Assembly (NCBI GenBank): GCA_004554085.1
Contig: SFNY01000018.1
Coordinates: 1 to 64,000 of the forward strand
Reading direction: 5' to 3'
Length of the DNA stretch: 64,000 nt
DNA from: Clostridiales bacterium
GTDB lineage: Bacteria > Bacillota > Clostridia > Christensenellales > Aristaeellaceae
Under the pieces are notes generated by a model, which did no database searches, was not told the origin of the DNA, and saw only the letters and a list, made by a program, of their open reading frames with translations. Below, piece after piece: positions 1-7,779 of this stretch (position 1 is the first letter of the stretch; each line of letters opens with the position of its first letter). Both the position numbers and the translations under genes were made by a program.

Positions 1-62
1 AAATCGTGACGCGCGGCGGAGAACCTCGCAGCGCATGCGTTTATGGAAAGGATGTTTTCACC

Positions 63-1331
63 ATGGCAAAATCCCGCGAAGAGCTGCTTCAGCTGCTCAA
101 CTGCCCCGAGGGACTTGAGAACCTCAAGGAACTGATGAAGACCGAGCCCCAGCCGGAGACCGGTCGCGATGTGAACAACCACATTCACACCACCTACTCC
201 TTCTCCCCCTACTCCCCCACCGCCGCGGTGTGGTTCGCCCGCGCCGCCGGTCTGTGCACCTGCGGCCTGATGGACCACGATTCCATCGCCGGCGCGGAGG
301 AGTTCCTCGCCGCCGCCGAGGCCGCCCACATGAGCGCCACCATCGGCATCGAGTGCCGCGTGAGCTTCGCAAACACCCCCTTTGCTGACCGCAAGCTCAA
401 CAACCCCGACCAGAAGGGCGTGGTCTACATGGCGCTGCACGGCGTGCCCCACAACAAGGCCGCCGAGATCAACGAGTTCTTCGCGCCCTACCGCGAGAAG
501 CGCAACGAGCGCAACCGCAAGATGGTCGCCGCCATCAACGAGATGATGGGCAAGTACGGCGTGACCATCGACTTTGAAAAGGACGTGCTGCCGCTGTCCA
601 ACTTCGCCAAGGGCGGCTCCGTCACCGAGCGCCACCTCTCCAGCGCCCTGGCCTATAAGATGCTGGAGGTCATCGGCAGGGGCGACAAGCTGGTCAAGTT
701 CATCCACGAGGAGCTTCAGCTTCCCCTGTCCGGCAAGATCGAGGGCTTCCTCACCGATGAAAACAACCCCCACATGATGTACGACCTGTTGGGCTGGATC
801 AAGAGCCAGCTGATCTCCAAGTTCTACATCGACGCCACTGACGAGTGCCCCGACGTGCGCGACGTGCTGGCCCTGTCCGACCGCGTGGGCGCGATCTCGG
901 CCTACGCCTACCTGGGCGACGTTGGCGACAGCGTGACCGGCGACAAGCGCGCCCAGAAGTTCGAGGACGACTTCCTGGACGAGCTGGTGGAGTACGTGGC
1001 CAAGCTGGGCTACAAGGCCATCACCTACATGCCCAGCCGCAACACCAAGGCCCAGCTCCACCGCCTGCGCGCGCTGTGCGAGAAGTACAACCTCTTCCAG
1101 ATCAGCGGCGAGGACATCAACCAGCCCCGCCAGAGCTTCGTCTGCGAGGCCCAGCGCGATCCGGAGTTCAGCAACCTCTACGACGCCACCTGGGCGCTGA
1201 TTGCCCACGAGTGGCGCGCCACTGAGAATCCCGAGGACGGCTTCTTCTCCGAAAAGAGCATCGAAAAGTGGCCCAATCTCAACGACCGCATCGCCGCCTT
1301 CTCCCAGTTCGGCCAGGCCATGCGCAAGTAA
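63..1331 (+). CDS. PHP domain metal-dependent phosphoesterase
   Basis: A 422-residue protein of the PHP (polymerase and histidinol phosphatase) superfamily, which hydrolyses phosphoesters with bound metal ions. The first metal-ligand motif NHIHTTYSFSPYSP lies near residue 39, LMDHDSIAGAEEF near 68 and GIECRVSF near 94, all typical of the N-terminal PHP strands. No DNA polymerase or other accessory domain is attached, so the substrate is unknown. The ATG at 63 follows a GGAAAGGA ribosome site; the in-frame GTG at 6 has no such site. A strong terminator follows, so the gene ends its transcript. Confidence 0.8.
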   Translation: MAKSREELLQLLNCPEGLENLKELMKTEPQPETGRDVNNHIHTTYSFSPYSPTAAVWFARAAGLCTCGLMDHDSIAGAEEFLAAAEAAHMSATIGIECRVSFANTPFADRKLNNPDQKGVVYMALHGVPHNKAAEINEFFAPYREKRNERNRKMVAAINEMMGKYGVTIDFEKDVLPLSNFAKGGSVTERHLSSALAYKMLEVIGRGDKLVKFIHEELQLPLSGKIEGFLTDENNPHMMYDLLGWIKSQLISKFYIDATDECPDVRDVLALSDRVGAISAYAYLGDVGDSVTGDKRAQKFEDDFLDELVEYVAKLGYKAITYMPSRNTKAQLHRLRALCEKYNLFQISGEDINQPRQSFVCEAQRDPEFSNLYDATWALIAHEWRATENPEDGFFSEKSIEKWPNLNDRIAAFSQFGQAMRK

Positions 1332-1348
1332 GACAATCCAAAATATAT

Positions 1349-1376
1349 TCCCGGTGCATTTGCACCGGGATTTTTT
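1349..1376 (+). terminator. Rho-independent terminator of the PHP gene
   Basis: A perfect 10-bp stem (1349-1358 with 1361-1370) is followed by six T residues, 18 bases after the stop codon. Confidence 0.85.
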
Positions 1377-1381
1377 CATTC

Positions 1382-2236
1382 CTATTCGATGACGACGTCC
1401 GACGCGCGCAGGATCAGCTCCCGCAGCGGATCGTCCTCGCAAGCATCGCAGTCGAAGAACAGCACATGAATCTCCCAGCCATCGGACTCGCCCTCATAAA
1501 TCTCCTCATAGAGCCAGTCCGCGCCCTCCAGTCCCTCGTCCATGCGCACGATCTCGCAGTCAGAGAAGCGCAGGCGAACCCGTTCCGCATCCTCGTAATT
1601 GCGCATCAGATCGAGAACCAGTTCCTGTCCGCTCTGCTCCAAGCGCTCCAGGACGGCATCGTGAAAGCCAAACTCCTCAATGAAGGAGCCGGGGTATTTT
1701 TCCAGCAGCTCCGTACGATGGCGGGCGTAGCTGCGATGCGGCTCCTGATTCCGCTCCTCCAGTTCCTGGACAAATCTGTCAATCTGCTTCTTCACCTCCG
1801 GCGAAACCACGCCCAGCGCCAGAACCCGCACATCCGCAACCCCGTCCAGAATCTCCCTCGGATAGTTCTCTTCAATCTGATCCAGTTCACGCTGATACCA
1901 GTCCGCAAACCCCGCCTTCAGCGCCGCCTCGTTGACATCCCTCCGGATTCCTTTCAGCACCTTATTGCGAACCCGCAAGTACACCTGTCGCGCCTTCTTG
2001 AATGCCTTCGTCCTTCTGTACATCGCCGGCGATGCCTGAAATTCCTCCGGCCACTCCTCTCCGAAGATTTCCATTGCCCTTTCCTGTGCAGAAGCCAGCC
2101 ACTCCCGCTGCTTCTGGTCATACAGGCTCTGGAAGAACGCCTCCGAGAACGCCGCCGCCCGACGGTCGCCGCGCACATCGAAAATCATCGCGTCCTCCTG
2201 GATGCTCTCATACCACTCCCGCGTAAAGTACCGCAT
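1382..2236 (-). CDS. DUF4085-like protein of unknown function
   Basis: A 284-residue soluble, very acidic protein with no signal peptide or membrane segment. It begins MRYFTREWYESIQ, a start I associate with the uncharacterised DUF4085 family of Firmicutes, and it is rich in charged helices (for example residues 130-160) before a mixed C-terminal part with a conserved-looking FFDCDACEDD stretch. The ATG at 2236 is preceded by GGAGG. It is transcribed alone and converges with the PHP gene. No reaction can be assigned; the family assignment rests on recognition and not on a search. Confidence 0.6.
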   Translation of the reverse strand: MRYFTREWYESIQEDAMIFDVRGDRRAAAFSEAFFQSLYDQKQREWLASAQERAMEIFGEEWPEEFQASPAMYRRTKAFKKARQVYLRVRNKVLKGIRRDVNEAALKAGFADWYQRELDQIEENYPREILDGVADVRVLALGVVSPEVKKQIDRFVQELEERNQEPHRSYARHRTELLEKYPGSFIEEFGFHDAVLERLEQSGQELVLDLMRNYEDAERVRLRFSDCEIVRMDEGLEGADWLYEEIYEGESDGWEIHVLFFDCDACEDDPLRELILRASDVVIE

Positions 2237-2283
2237 ACGCCGCCTCCTTCCGCGCTTCCATTATACCATGATTCCCGCTCCCT

Positions 2284-2313
2284 GCATAGTCCGGCGCATC
2301 CCCCGCATACAAT
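2284..2313 (+). promoter_or_regulatory. Sigma-E-like promoter upstream of yabP
   Basis: CATACAAT at 2306-2313 is an exact match to the Bacillus sigma-E -10 consensus, and GCATAGT at 2284-2290 resembles the -35 element, with a 15-base spacer. yabP is a mother-cell sigma-E gene in Bacillus subtilis, so position and motif agree. Confidence 0.6.
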
Positions 2314-2342
2314 GCAGCAGTATGGAACGGGGAGGGAGCGCC

Positions 2343-2618
2343 ATGCAGGCGGGCGAACAGGGGAACCACGGCCTCGTGCTGACAAACCGCAGCCATGCGG
2401 AAATCAGCGGTGTGACCGATGTGGATTGCTTCAACGAGCAGGTGGTGGTGCTGTCCACCACCCTGGGCACCATGACCATCAGCGGCAGCGGCCTGAACAT
2501 CTCCCATCTCAATCAGGATGAGGGGCGGCTGGTGGTGGACGGCGAGTTTGACGCCATCGAATACTCCGGCAAGACCCGCGCCGCAAAGGGCGGATTCTTC
2601 GGCCGCATCCTGCGCTAG
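2343..2618 (+). CDS. yabP: Sporulation protein YabP
   Basis: A 91-residue YabP/YqfC-family protein needed for spore formation in Bacillus. The sequence shows the family core: HGLVLTNRSHAEISGVTDVDCFNEQVVVLSTTLGTMTISG, then LNISHLNQDEGRLVVDGEFDAIEY. The ATG at 2343 sits 6 bases after GGGGAGGG; an earlier ATG at 2322 lacks a ribosome site. It is followed one base after its stop by yabQ and then divIC, the same order as in the Bacillus yabP-yabQ-divIC cluster. A sigma-E-like promoter precedes it, consistent with mother-cell expression. This is the clearest sign that the organism carries the endospore programme. Confidence 0.92.
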   Translation: MQAGEQGNHGLVLTNRSHAEISGVTDVDCFNEQVVVLSTTLGTMTISGSGLNISHLNQDEGRLVVDGEFDAIEYSGKTRAAKGGFFGRILR

Positions 2619-2619
2619 C

Positions 2620-2988
2620 ATGCTGTTTTCCACGATCCACCAGGGCCTGCTGTTCCTGTGGATGATGGCCGCCGGGGTGCTCATCGGCCTGTGGTACGCC
2701 CTGACGCTGGGGCTGCGGCGGTTGATTCAGGCGGGCTTCTGGCTGACGCTCTGCTGCGATCTGCTCTTCGGCGCGGGCTGCGCGGTGATCCTCTGCGCGT
2801 TCCTGGTGGCGGGCAGTTACGGTGCGCTGCGGCCCTTCGAGCTGCTGGGAGCGGTCTGCGGCGCGCTGATCTGCCTCTGCGCCGTGCTGCCGCCGCTGCG
2901 CGCGCTGGGGCGATGGATGTCGCGCCTGGGCCAGGCCGTCATCAAACGCTTGCGTGCAAGTCGCTTCCTGCAAATCATTTTCAAATAG
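2620..2988 (+). CDS. yabQ: Spore cortex biosynthesis protein YabQ
   Basis: A 122-residue membrane protein with three or four hydrophobic helices, between residues 5 and 90, ending in a basic tail. YabQ localises to the forespore outer membrane in Bacillus and is required for cortex formation. The identification rests on size, topology and position: the ATG at 2620 starts one base after the yabP stop and the gene is followed by divIC. Translation is probably coupled to yabP. The cysteine and leucine-rich helices are otherwise not diagnostic. Confidence 0.85.
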   Translation: MLFSTIHQGLLFLWMMAAGVLIGLWYALTLGLRRLIQAGFWLTLCCDLLFGAGCAVILCAFLVAGSYGALRPFELLGAVCGALICLCAVLPPLRALGRWMSRLGQAVIKRLRASRFLQIIFK

Positions 2989-3000
2989 GAAGGAACAACC

Positions 3001-3336
3001 ATGCGCCGAATCTGTATCTCTGGCCACAGCGCTGCTGCGCAGCTGCATGCACAGCTTCACCTGCACCACATCCGCGTGCTGCCCCGCTTCTGGCGCTTCA
3101 TGATCCTGCTGCTGATGCTGATCTTCGGCGCGTGCGTGCTCTCGTCGGAGCTGAAGTACCGCCGCTGCTGCGCCCACCTTGCGCAGGTGCAGCTCGAACG
3201 CGACGCGGCCGAACAGCGCGTGGAGGCGCTCACCGAACGGCTCAGCGAGGTGCAGACGGACGCATATATCGAGGAAGTCGCCCGCAGGGAGCTGAACCTG
3301 CTCTATCCCGGCGAAATACGCTATGTGGCGCGCTGA
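3001..3336 (+). CDS. divIC: Septum formation initiator, DivIC/FtsB family
   Basis: A 111-residue bitopic division protein. A basic cytoplasmic N-terminus (about 30 residues) leads to one membrane helix (RFMILLLMLIFGACVLSS, residues 31-50), then an extracytoplasmic coiled coil (LKYRRCCAHLAQVQLERDAAEQRVEALTERLSEVQ) and the family end motif YIEEVARRELNLLYPGEI. DivIC/FtsB forms a complex with FtsL and DivIB/FtsQ that activates septal wall synthesis. It closes the yabP-yabQ-divIC cluster and has its own AGGAAGG ribosome site. A sigma-A promoter for the next operon overlaps its stop codon. Confidence 0.9.
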   Translation: MRRICISGHSAAAQLHAQLHLHHIRVLPRFWRFMILLLMLIFGACVLSSELKYRRCCAHLAQVQLERDAAEQRVEALTERLSEVQTDAYIEEVARRELNLLYPGEIRYVAR

Positions 3337-3365
3337 TTGACAAGCCCAGCGCAGAATGCTATACT
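3337..3365 (+). promoter_or_regulatory. Sigma-A promoter of the CDP-polymer operon
   Basis: TTGACA at 3337-3342 and TATACT at 3360-3365 are separated by exactly 17 bases. The -35 hexamer starts right after the divIC stop codon, so the polymer operon has its own start. Confidence 0.8.
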
Positions 3366-3397
3366 GAAGAAAAACCAACAGCGAGGCGTTTCATCAC

Positions 3398-4627
3398 ATG
3401 GGATTTGAGGCAATCAAGGGCTACTTCAAGCAGAACCGGATGTTCTATCTCTTCGTCGCGCCCCTGTTCGGAACCTACCGCAACCACATCATGGCCCGCG
3501 CCCGCCGCAAACGCGGCATCGACGGCAACCTGGTGGTGTTCAGCTCCTTCGACTTCCGCTCCTACAACGACAACCCCCGCTACATCTCCGAGAAGCTGCA
3601 CGAGCTGCGCCCGGAGACGGACATCGTGTGGCTGTTCCGGGACAAGGACGCCGCAAGGAAGAAGTTCAACATCCCGCCCTACGTGCGCGCGCTGAACTCC
3701 ATCGACCGCGACGGCGTGGAGGCCCAGGCCCGCGCCCGGGTGACGGTGGACAACTTCAACAAGCGCTTCTATCTGAAATTCCCCGCCGAGGGCCAGATCT
3801 ACATCCAGACCTGGCACGGCGACCGCGCCTTCAAGAAGGTGGGCTACGACAACCCCCATCAGTACACCCGCTTCAACCGCATGCTGGAGGAGAAGTGCAC
3901 GCTGGGCGTGACCGGCTCCGATTACGGCGACATGCAGTTCCGCTCGGCCTTCCACTACAAGGGCGAGCTGATGAAGGTGGGCTATCCCAGAAACGACATC
4001 CTGCTCAGGGACGATCCCGCCGAGGGACGAGCGATCCGGGAGAAGCTGCACCTCTCCCCGGACGTAAAGCTCCTGCTCTACGCCCCCACCTTCCGCGATA
4101 CCGAGCAGAAGAATCACGAGGTGCAGAAGGTGCGGCTAGATCTCAACCACGTGCTGGACGTGCTGGAGGAGAGCACGGGCGAAAAGTGGCAGTGCCTGGT
4201 GCGCGCCCACTACATGACCCGGGGCATCCCCTTCGACGACGGCAGCGGACGCTTGATCGCCGCCAGCGCCCACCCCGAGATGGCGGAGCTGCTCAAGATC
4301 TCCGATGCGCTGATCACGGACTACTCCTCCTGCGCCGGGGACTTCGCCCTGACGCGCAGGCCGATCTGGCTGTATCAGGACGATCTGGAGGACTACCAGA
4401 CCAACAACCGCGCGCTGTACTTCGACATGAAGGACTCGCCCTACTGGGTGGCCGCCACGCCGGAGGAAATGGACGCGCTGATTCGCGCCACCACGCCGGA
4501 GCGCGCCCGGGAGAACTGCGACGCGATCCTGCGCTTCTACGGCGAGGCGGAGACCGGCCACGCGGCGCAGTCCGTGGCCGAATACATCATATCCAAGCTG
4601 GAACCCGCCGGAAAGGGACACAAATGA
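3398..4627 (+). CDS. TagF/TagB-type CDP-polyol phosphotransferase
   Basis: A 409-residue member of the CDP-glycerol:poly(glycerophosphate) glycerophosphotransferase family, which adds polyol-phosphate units from a CDP-activated donor to a wall or capsular polymer at the inner membrane face. Family motifs seen are TWHG at 138-141, YAPTFRD at 228-234 and DYSS at 308-311. At 409 residues it is the short, single-domain form; an N-terminal acceptor domain as in TagF is absent. It opens an operon with two cytidylyltransferase activities and an epimerase, so donor synthesis and transfer are encoded together. The exact polyol cannot be read from the sequence. Confidence 0.85.
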   Translation: MGFEAIKGYFKQNRMFYLFVAPLFGTYRNHIMARARRKRGIDGNLVVFSSFDFRSYNDNPRYISEKLHELRPETDIVWLFRDKDAARKKFNIPPYVRALNSIDRDGVEAQARARVTVDNFNKRFYLKFPAEGQIYIQTWHGDRAFKKVGYDNPHQYTRFNRMLEEKCTLGVTGSDYGDMQFRSAFHYKGELMKVGYPRNDILLRDDPAEGRAIREKLHLSPDVKLLLYAPTFRDTEQKNHEVQKVRLDLNHVLDVLEESTGEKWQCLVRAHYMTRGIPFDDGSGRLIAASAHPEMAELLKISDALITDYSSCAGDFALTRRPIWLYQDDLEDYQTNNRALYFDMKDSPYWVAATPEEMDALIRATTPERARENCDAILRFYGEAETGHAAQSVAEYIISKLEPAGKGHK

Positions 4628-5766
4628 ACGAGATTCGCACCGCCGTGGTGATCGGCGGAACCAGCGGCGTGGGGCGCGCCATCGCCCGTGTACTCGCCGC
4701 CGGGGGCGCGCAGGTCACGGTCTATGGCCGCAGCCTGCCCGACACGCCCGAAGAAAACATCGAATACCGGCGCTTCAACCTGCTGTGCGACGACTTCGCC
4801 GCCCTCGAAGCCCACAAGGATGCGGACGCGCTGGTCTACGCGGCGGGTCTGGGGCGCATCGCCCCCTACGAGCAGCTCACCGACATGGAGATCACAACCC
4901 TGTTCCGCACCAATGCGGAGGGCTTCGCGCGGGTGCTCAACCTGTTTCAGCCGCGGCTGCTGGAGGCAAGGCCGTTTTACTGCTCGGTGCTCGGTTCCAT
5001 CGCAGGGCTGATCTCCTCGCCCATGTTCGCAGGCTACGGGGCCAGCAAGGCCGCCGTGGCCAGCCTGTGCGAGTCCGTCAACGCCGAACTGATCGCCCAG
5101 GGAAGTCCCAACCGGGTGCTGAACGTGTCCCCCGGAGCCATCGCGGGCACCGGCTTCTACGGCGGCGCGGACGATCCCGACAAGACCCGCGCGCTGGCGG
5201 AGGAGATCGTCTCTCGCATGCGCAAGCGCGAGATGCTGTGGATTCCCAAATACGAGGAGACCTACCGCGAGGTGCTGGCCCGCTACCGTGCCGACCCGGA
5301 GGCCTTCGGCGTGGAGAGCTGGCAATACAAGCAGCAGAGCGGCCGCGCGTCGGACAAGCCAAAGGGGAAGGTGGGCTTCCTCAGCGGCACCTTCGACCTG
5401 TTCCACATCGGCCATCTGAACCTCTTGCGCCGGGCGAAGCAGTACTGCGACTATCTGATCGTGGGCGTGCACCCGCCGGGATCCTCCCACAAGAACAAGC
5501 CGACCTTCATCCCCCTGGAGGAACGCATGGAGATCGTGGGCAGCATCAAGTACGTGGACAAGGTGGTCGTCACCCTGGACGAGGACGACGAGATGTACCA
5601 GCTCTACCCCTACGACTACCTCTTCGTGGGCAGCGACTACAAGGGCACGGAGCGCTTCAATCGCTACGAGCGCGAACTGACCCCGCTGGGCGTTAAGATC
5701 ATCTACTTCCCCTACACCCAGGGCACCAGCAGCACCCAGCTGCGCGAGGCTCTGGAGCGCAAGTGA
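4624..5766 (+). CDS. SDR oxidoreductase fused to a TagD-type cytidylyltransferase
   Basis: A 380-residue two-domain protein overlapping the previous gene by four bases (ATGA). Residues 1 to about 225 form a short-chain dehydrogenase with a GGTSGVG nucleotide loop, AAG motif and YGASK catalytic pair. After a basic linker (about 226-248), residues 249-380 are a nucleotidyltransferase of the glycerol-3-phosphate cytidylyltransferase type: GTFDLFHIGH at 255-264 and a TQGTSSTQLRE end motif matching the ISTT-type CTP loop. A likely reading is that the SDR makes a polyol phosphate and the second domain activates it with CTP, as TarJ and TarI do with separate proteins. That pathway role is inferred from the operon. 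Confidence 0.8.
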   Translation: MNEIRTAVVIGGTSGVGRAIARVLAAGGAQVTVYGRSLPDTPEENIEYRRFNLLCDDFAALEAHKDADALVYAAGLGRIAPYEQLTDMEITTLFRTNAEGFARVLNLFQPRLLEARPFYCSVLGSIAGLISSPMFAGYGASKAAVASLCESVNAELIAQGSPNRVLNVSPGAIAGTGFYGGADDPDKTRALAEEIVSRMRKREMLWIPKYEETYREVLARYRADPEAFGVESWQYKQQSGRASDKPKGKVGFLSGTFDLFHIGHLNLLRRAKQYCDYLIVGVHPPGSSHKNKPTFIPLEERMEIVGSIKYVDKVVVTLDEDDEMYQLYPYDYLFVGSDYKGTERFNRYERELTPLGVKIIYFPYTQGTSSTQLREALERK

Positions 5767-5788
5767 ACCAAAGGAAGGTGCGTCATAT

Positions 5789-6487
5789 ATGAACATCGCG
5801 CTGATCATCGCGGGCGGCAAGGGCATGCGCATGCATCAGGAGATCCCCAAGCAGTTTTTGACCGTGAACGAAAAGCCGGTCATCGTCTACACCATGGAGG
5901 CGTTCCAGAAGCACGCGGATATCGACGCCATCGCCGTGGTGTGCATCGCGGGCTGGGAGAACATCCTCTCCGCCTACGCCCGGCAGTACGGCGTCACGAA
6001 GCTCAAGCACATCATCCCCGGCGGCGAAAACGGACAGGATTCCATCCGCAACGGCGTGCTGGAGCTGGAGAAGCACTATGATCGGGACGATCTGGTGCTG
6101 GTGCACGACGCGATCCGGCCCATGCTCTCGGCGGACATCATCTCCGACTGCATCGCCACCGCCACCCAGTACGGCTCGGCCATCGCCGTGGTGCCCTGCC
6201 AGGAGGCCATGCTGGAGACCACCGACCAGGTTTCCACCTGCGCAAGCTACCCCCGGCAGAACCTGAAGCGCACCCAGACCCCCCAGGCCTTCCCCATCGG
6301 GGTGCTGGCCGACGCGCACCGCGAGGCGCTGGAAAAGGGCATCACCAACTCCATCGCGTCCTGCACGCTGATGGTGGAGCTGGGGCGCACGATCTACTTC
6401 TCCCACGGCTCCGAAAAGAACATCAAGCTCACCACGCCGGAGGACATCGACATCTTCCGGGCGCTGCTGAGCCTGAACGGGCGCTGA
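5789..6487 (+). CDS. IspD/TarI-type cytidylyltransferase
   Basis: A 232-residue CTP:polyol-phosphate cytidylyltransferase. The CTP-binding start MNIALIIAGGKGMRM, HDAIRPML near residue 105 and RTQTPQAF near 157 are family hallmarks. IspD (MEP isoprenoid pathway) and TarI (CDP-ribitol synthesis) are close relatives. The position 22 bases after a TagF-like/SDR/CTase pair favours a TarI-like role; an IspD role would normally sit with ispF or another housekeeping gene. The GGxGxRM loop and PKQF motif are intact. A clear AAGGAAGG site precedes the ATG. Confidence 0.82.
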   Translation: MNIALIIAGGKGMRMHQEIPKQFLTVNEKPVIVYTMEAFQKHADIDAIAVVCIAGWENILSAYARQYGVTKLKHIIPGGENGQDSIRNGVLELEKHYDRDDLVLVHDAIRPMLSADIISDCIATATQYGSAIAVVPCQEAMLETTDQVSTCASYPRQNLKRTQTPQAFPIGVLADAHREALEKGITNSIASCTLMVELGRTIYFSHGSEKNIKLTTPEDIDIFRALLSLNGR

Positions 6488-6498
6488 GGAGGTTAACT

Positions 6499-7527
6499 GT
6501 GAACATCCATCACCCGCTGCTGGCGGAGGAACTGAACAACATCGCTGCGCTGAACCTGCCCTGGGATGATCTGGCGGGCAAGACCGTGGCCGTCACCGGC
6601 GCAACCGGGCTGGTGGGCAGCTATCTGCTGCGCGCGCTGGACGCGATCGACCGGGCGCACAGCCTGAAGCTTCGCCTGATCGCGCTGTGCCGGAAGCCGG
6701 AGGCCGCGAGGGAGCGCCTGTCCGGCATGGAAAACCTGAGCATTCTGCCCTACGACGCATGCGCGCCGCTGGATGCGGACTTCCGTGCGGACTATGTGGT
6801 ACACGCCGCGTCGAACGCCCATCCGCTGGCCTTCTCCACCGACCCGGTGGGCACCATGCAGGCCAACCTGCTGGGCACGATGCAGTTGCTGGAGCGCGTC
6901 CGCGCCACCGGCGGGCGGCTGTTGTTCCTCTCCACCGGCGAAATCTACGGCGAGAATCCGGCGCTTGCAAGCTTCGACGAGCACAGCTTCGGCAGCGTCG
7001 ATCCCATGCGCTTCCGCGCCTGCTACCCGGAGAGCAAGCGCGCCGCCGAGACGCTGTGCGCCAGCTACGTCCAGCAGTACAGCGTGGATGCGCTCGTTGC
7101 CCGACTCACCTACACCTACGGGCCGACGATCACCAAAGAGAACAGCCGCGCCGACGCGCAGTTCCTGAGGTGCGCCCTGGAAGGCCGGGACATCGTGCTC
7201 AAGAGCCCCGGCAGCCAAGTGCGCTCCTACTGCTACGCCGCCGACAGCGCCTCGGCGCTGCTGACGCTGCTGTTGAAGGGTGCAAGCGGCGAGGCCTACA
7301 ACGTGGCCAACCCGGATTGCAGCGTCTCCATCCGCGAGTATGCCCAGACCCTTGCCGATCTCGCGGGCGTGCAGCTTGTGTTCGATCTGCCCCCCGAGGC
7401 CGAGCGCGCGGGCTACTCCGCCGTGACCCGGGCGGTGCTCGACCCCGGCAAGCTGATGGGCTTGGGCTGGCGCGCCGCATACGACCTGCGCATGGGCCTT
7501 GCCCACACGCTGGAAATCAGCCGCTGA
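6499..7527 (+). CDS. NAD-dependent epimerase/dehydratase (extended SDR)
   Basis: A 342-residue extended SDR that modifies nucleotide-activated sugars or polyols. It has VTGATGLVGSYL (Rossmann loop, about residues 31-42), HAASNAHP, LSTGEIYGE and the catalytic YPESK (Y-x-x-x-K). It starts with GTG at 6499, 6 bases after GAGGAGG, and lies 11 bases after the cytidylyltransferase, so it is the last gene of the four-gene operon. It resembles dTDP-glucose dehydratase and UDP-glucuronate decarboxylase relatives, but substrate choice cannot be seen. Its likely job is to tailor the activated unit used by the TagF-like enzyme. Confidence 0.82.
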   Translation: MNIHHPLLAEELNNIAALNLPWDDLAGKTVAVTGATGLVGSYLLRALDAIDRAHSLKLRLIALCRKPEAARERLSGMENLSILPYDACAPLDADFRADYVVHAASNAHPLAFSTDPVGTMQANLLGTMQLLERVRATGGRLLFLSTGEIYGENPALASFDEHSFGSVDPMRFRACYPESKRAAETLCASYVQQYSVDALVARLTYTYGPTITKENSRADAQFLRCALEGRDIVLKSPGSQVRSYCYAADSASALLTLLLKGASGEAYNVANPDCSVSIREYAQTLADLAGVQLVFDLPPEAERAGYSAVTRAVLDPGKLMGLGWRAAYDLRMGLAHTLEISR

Positions 7528-7536
7528 AACAAAAAA

Positions 7537-7764
7537 CCAACCGATTTCCCTCGGTTGGATCAGACTGTCGAAAAACCCCAAGAGAGCGCGAGAGGTCCGC
7601 AGACCTTTCGCATTCAAATCGTGATCGGCGGCGTGCACGGCGATCACGCAGCTGATTTTCGTCAGAAAATCGCCTCCTTGCAGATTTTGCGGCCGGAATT
7701 GCTTGCAATTCAAGCAAAATCTGGAGGGGGTGGATCCAACCGATTTCCCTCGGTTGGATTTTTT
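7537..7764. repeat. Composite palindromic element flanked by two identical terminator hairpins
   Basis: A 24-base hairpin core (8-bp arms CCAACCGA/TCGGTTGG) occurs identically at 7537-7560 and 7736-7759; only the second copy is followed by a T run (7759-7764) and can terminate. The 175 bases between hold further palindromes: GTGATCG/CGATCAC (7621-7647), GATTTTC/GAAAATC (7654-7671) and a nested one, CAGATTTTGC/GCAAAATCTG (7681-7723) enclosing GAATTGC/GCAATTC. No coding potential is visible. It separates two converging genes and looks like a mobile intergenic repeat. Confidence 0.7.
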
Positions 7765-7779
7765 AGTATCCGTCAGGCC

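Noticed and set aside
6..62. An earlier start for the first gene at GTG 6.
   Set aside because: No ribosome site lies before it, and the residues upstream of ATG 63 do not resemble a PHP protein start.
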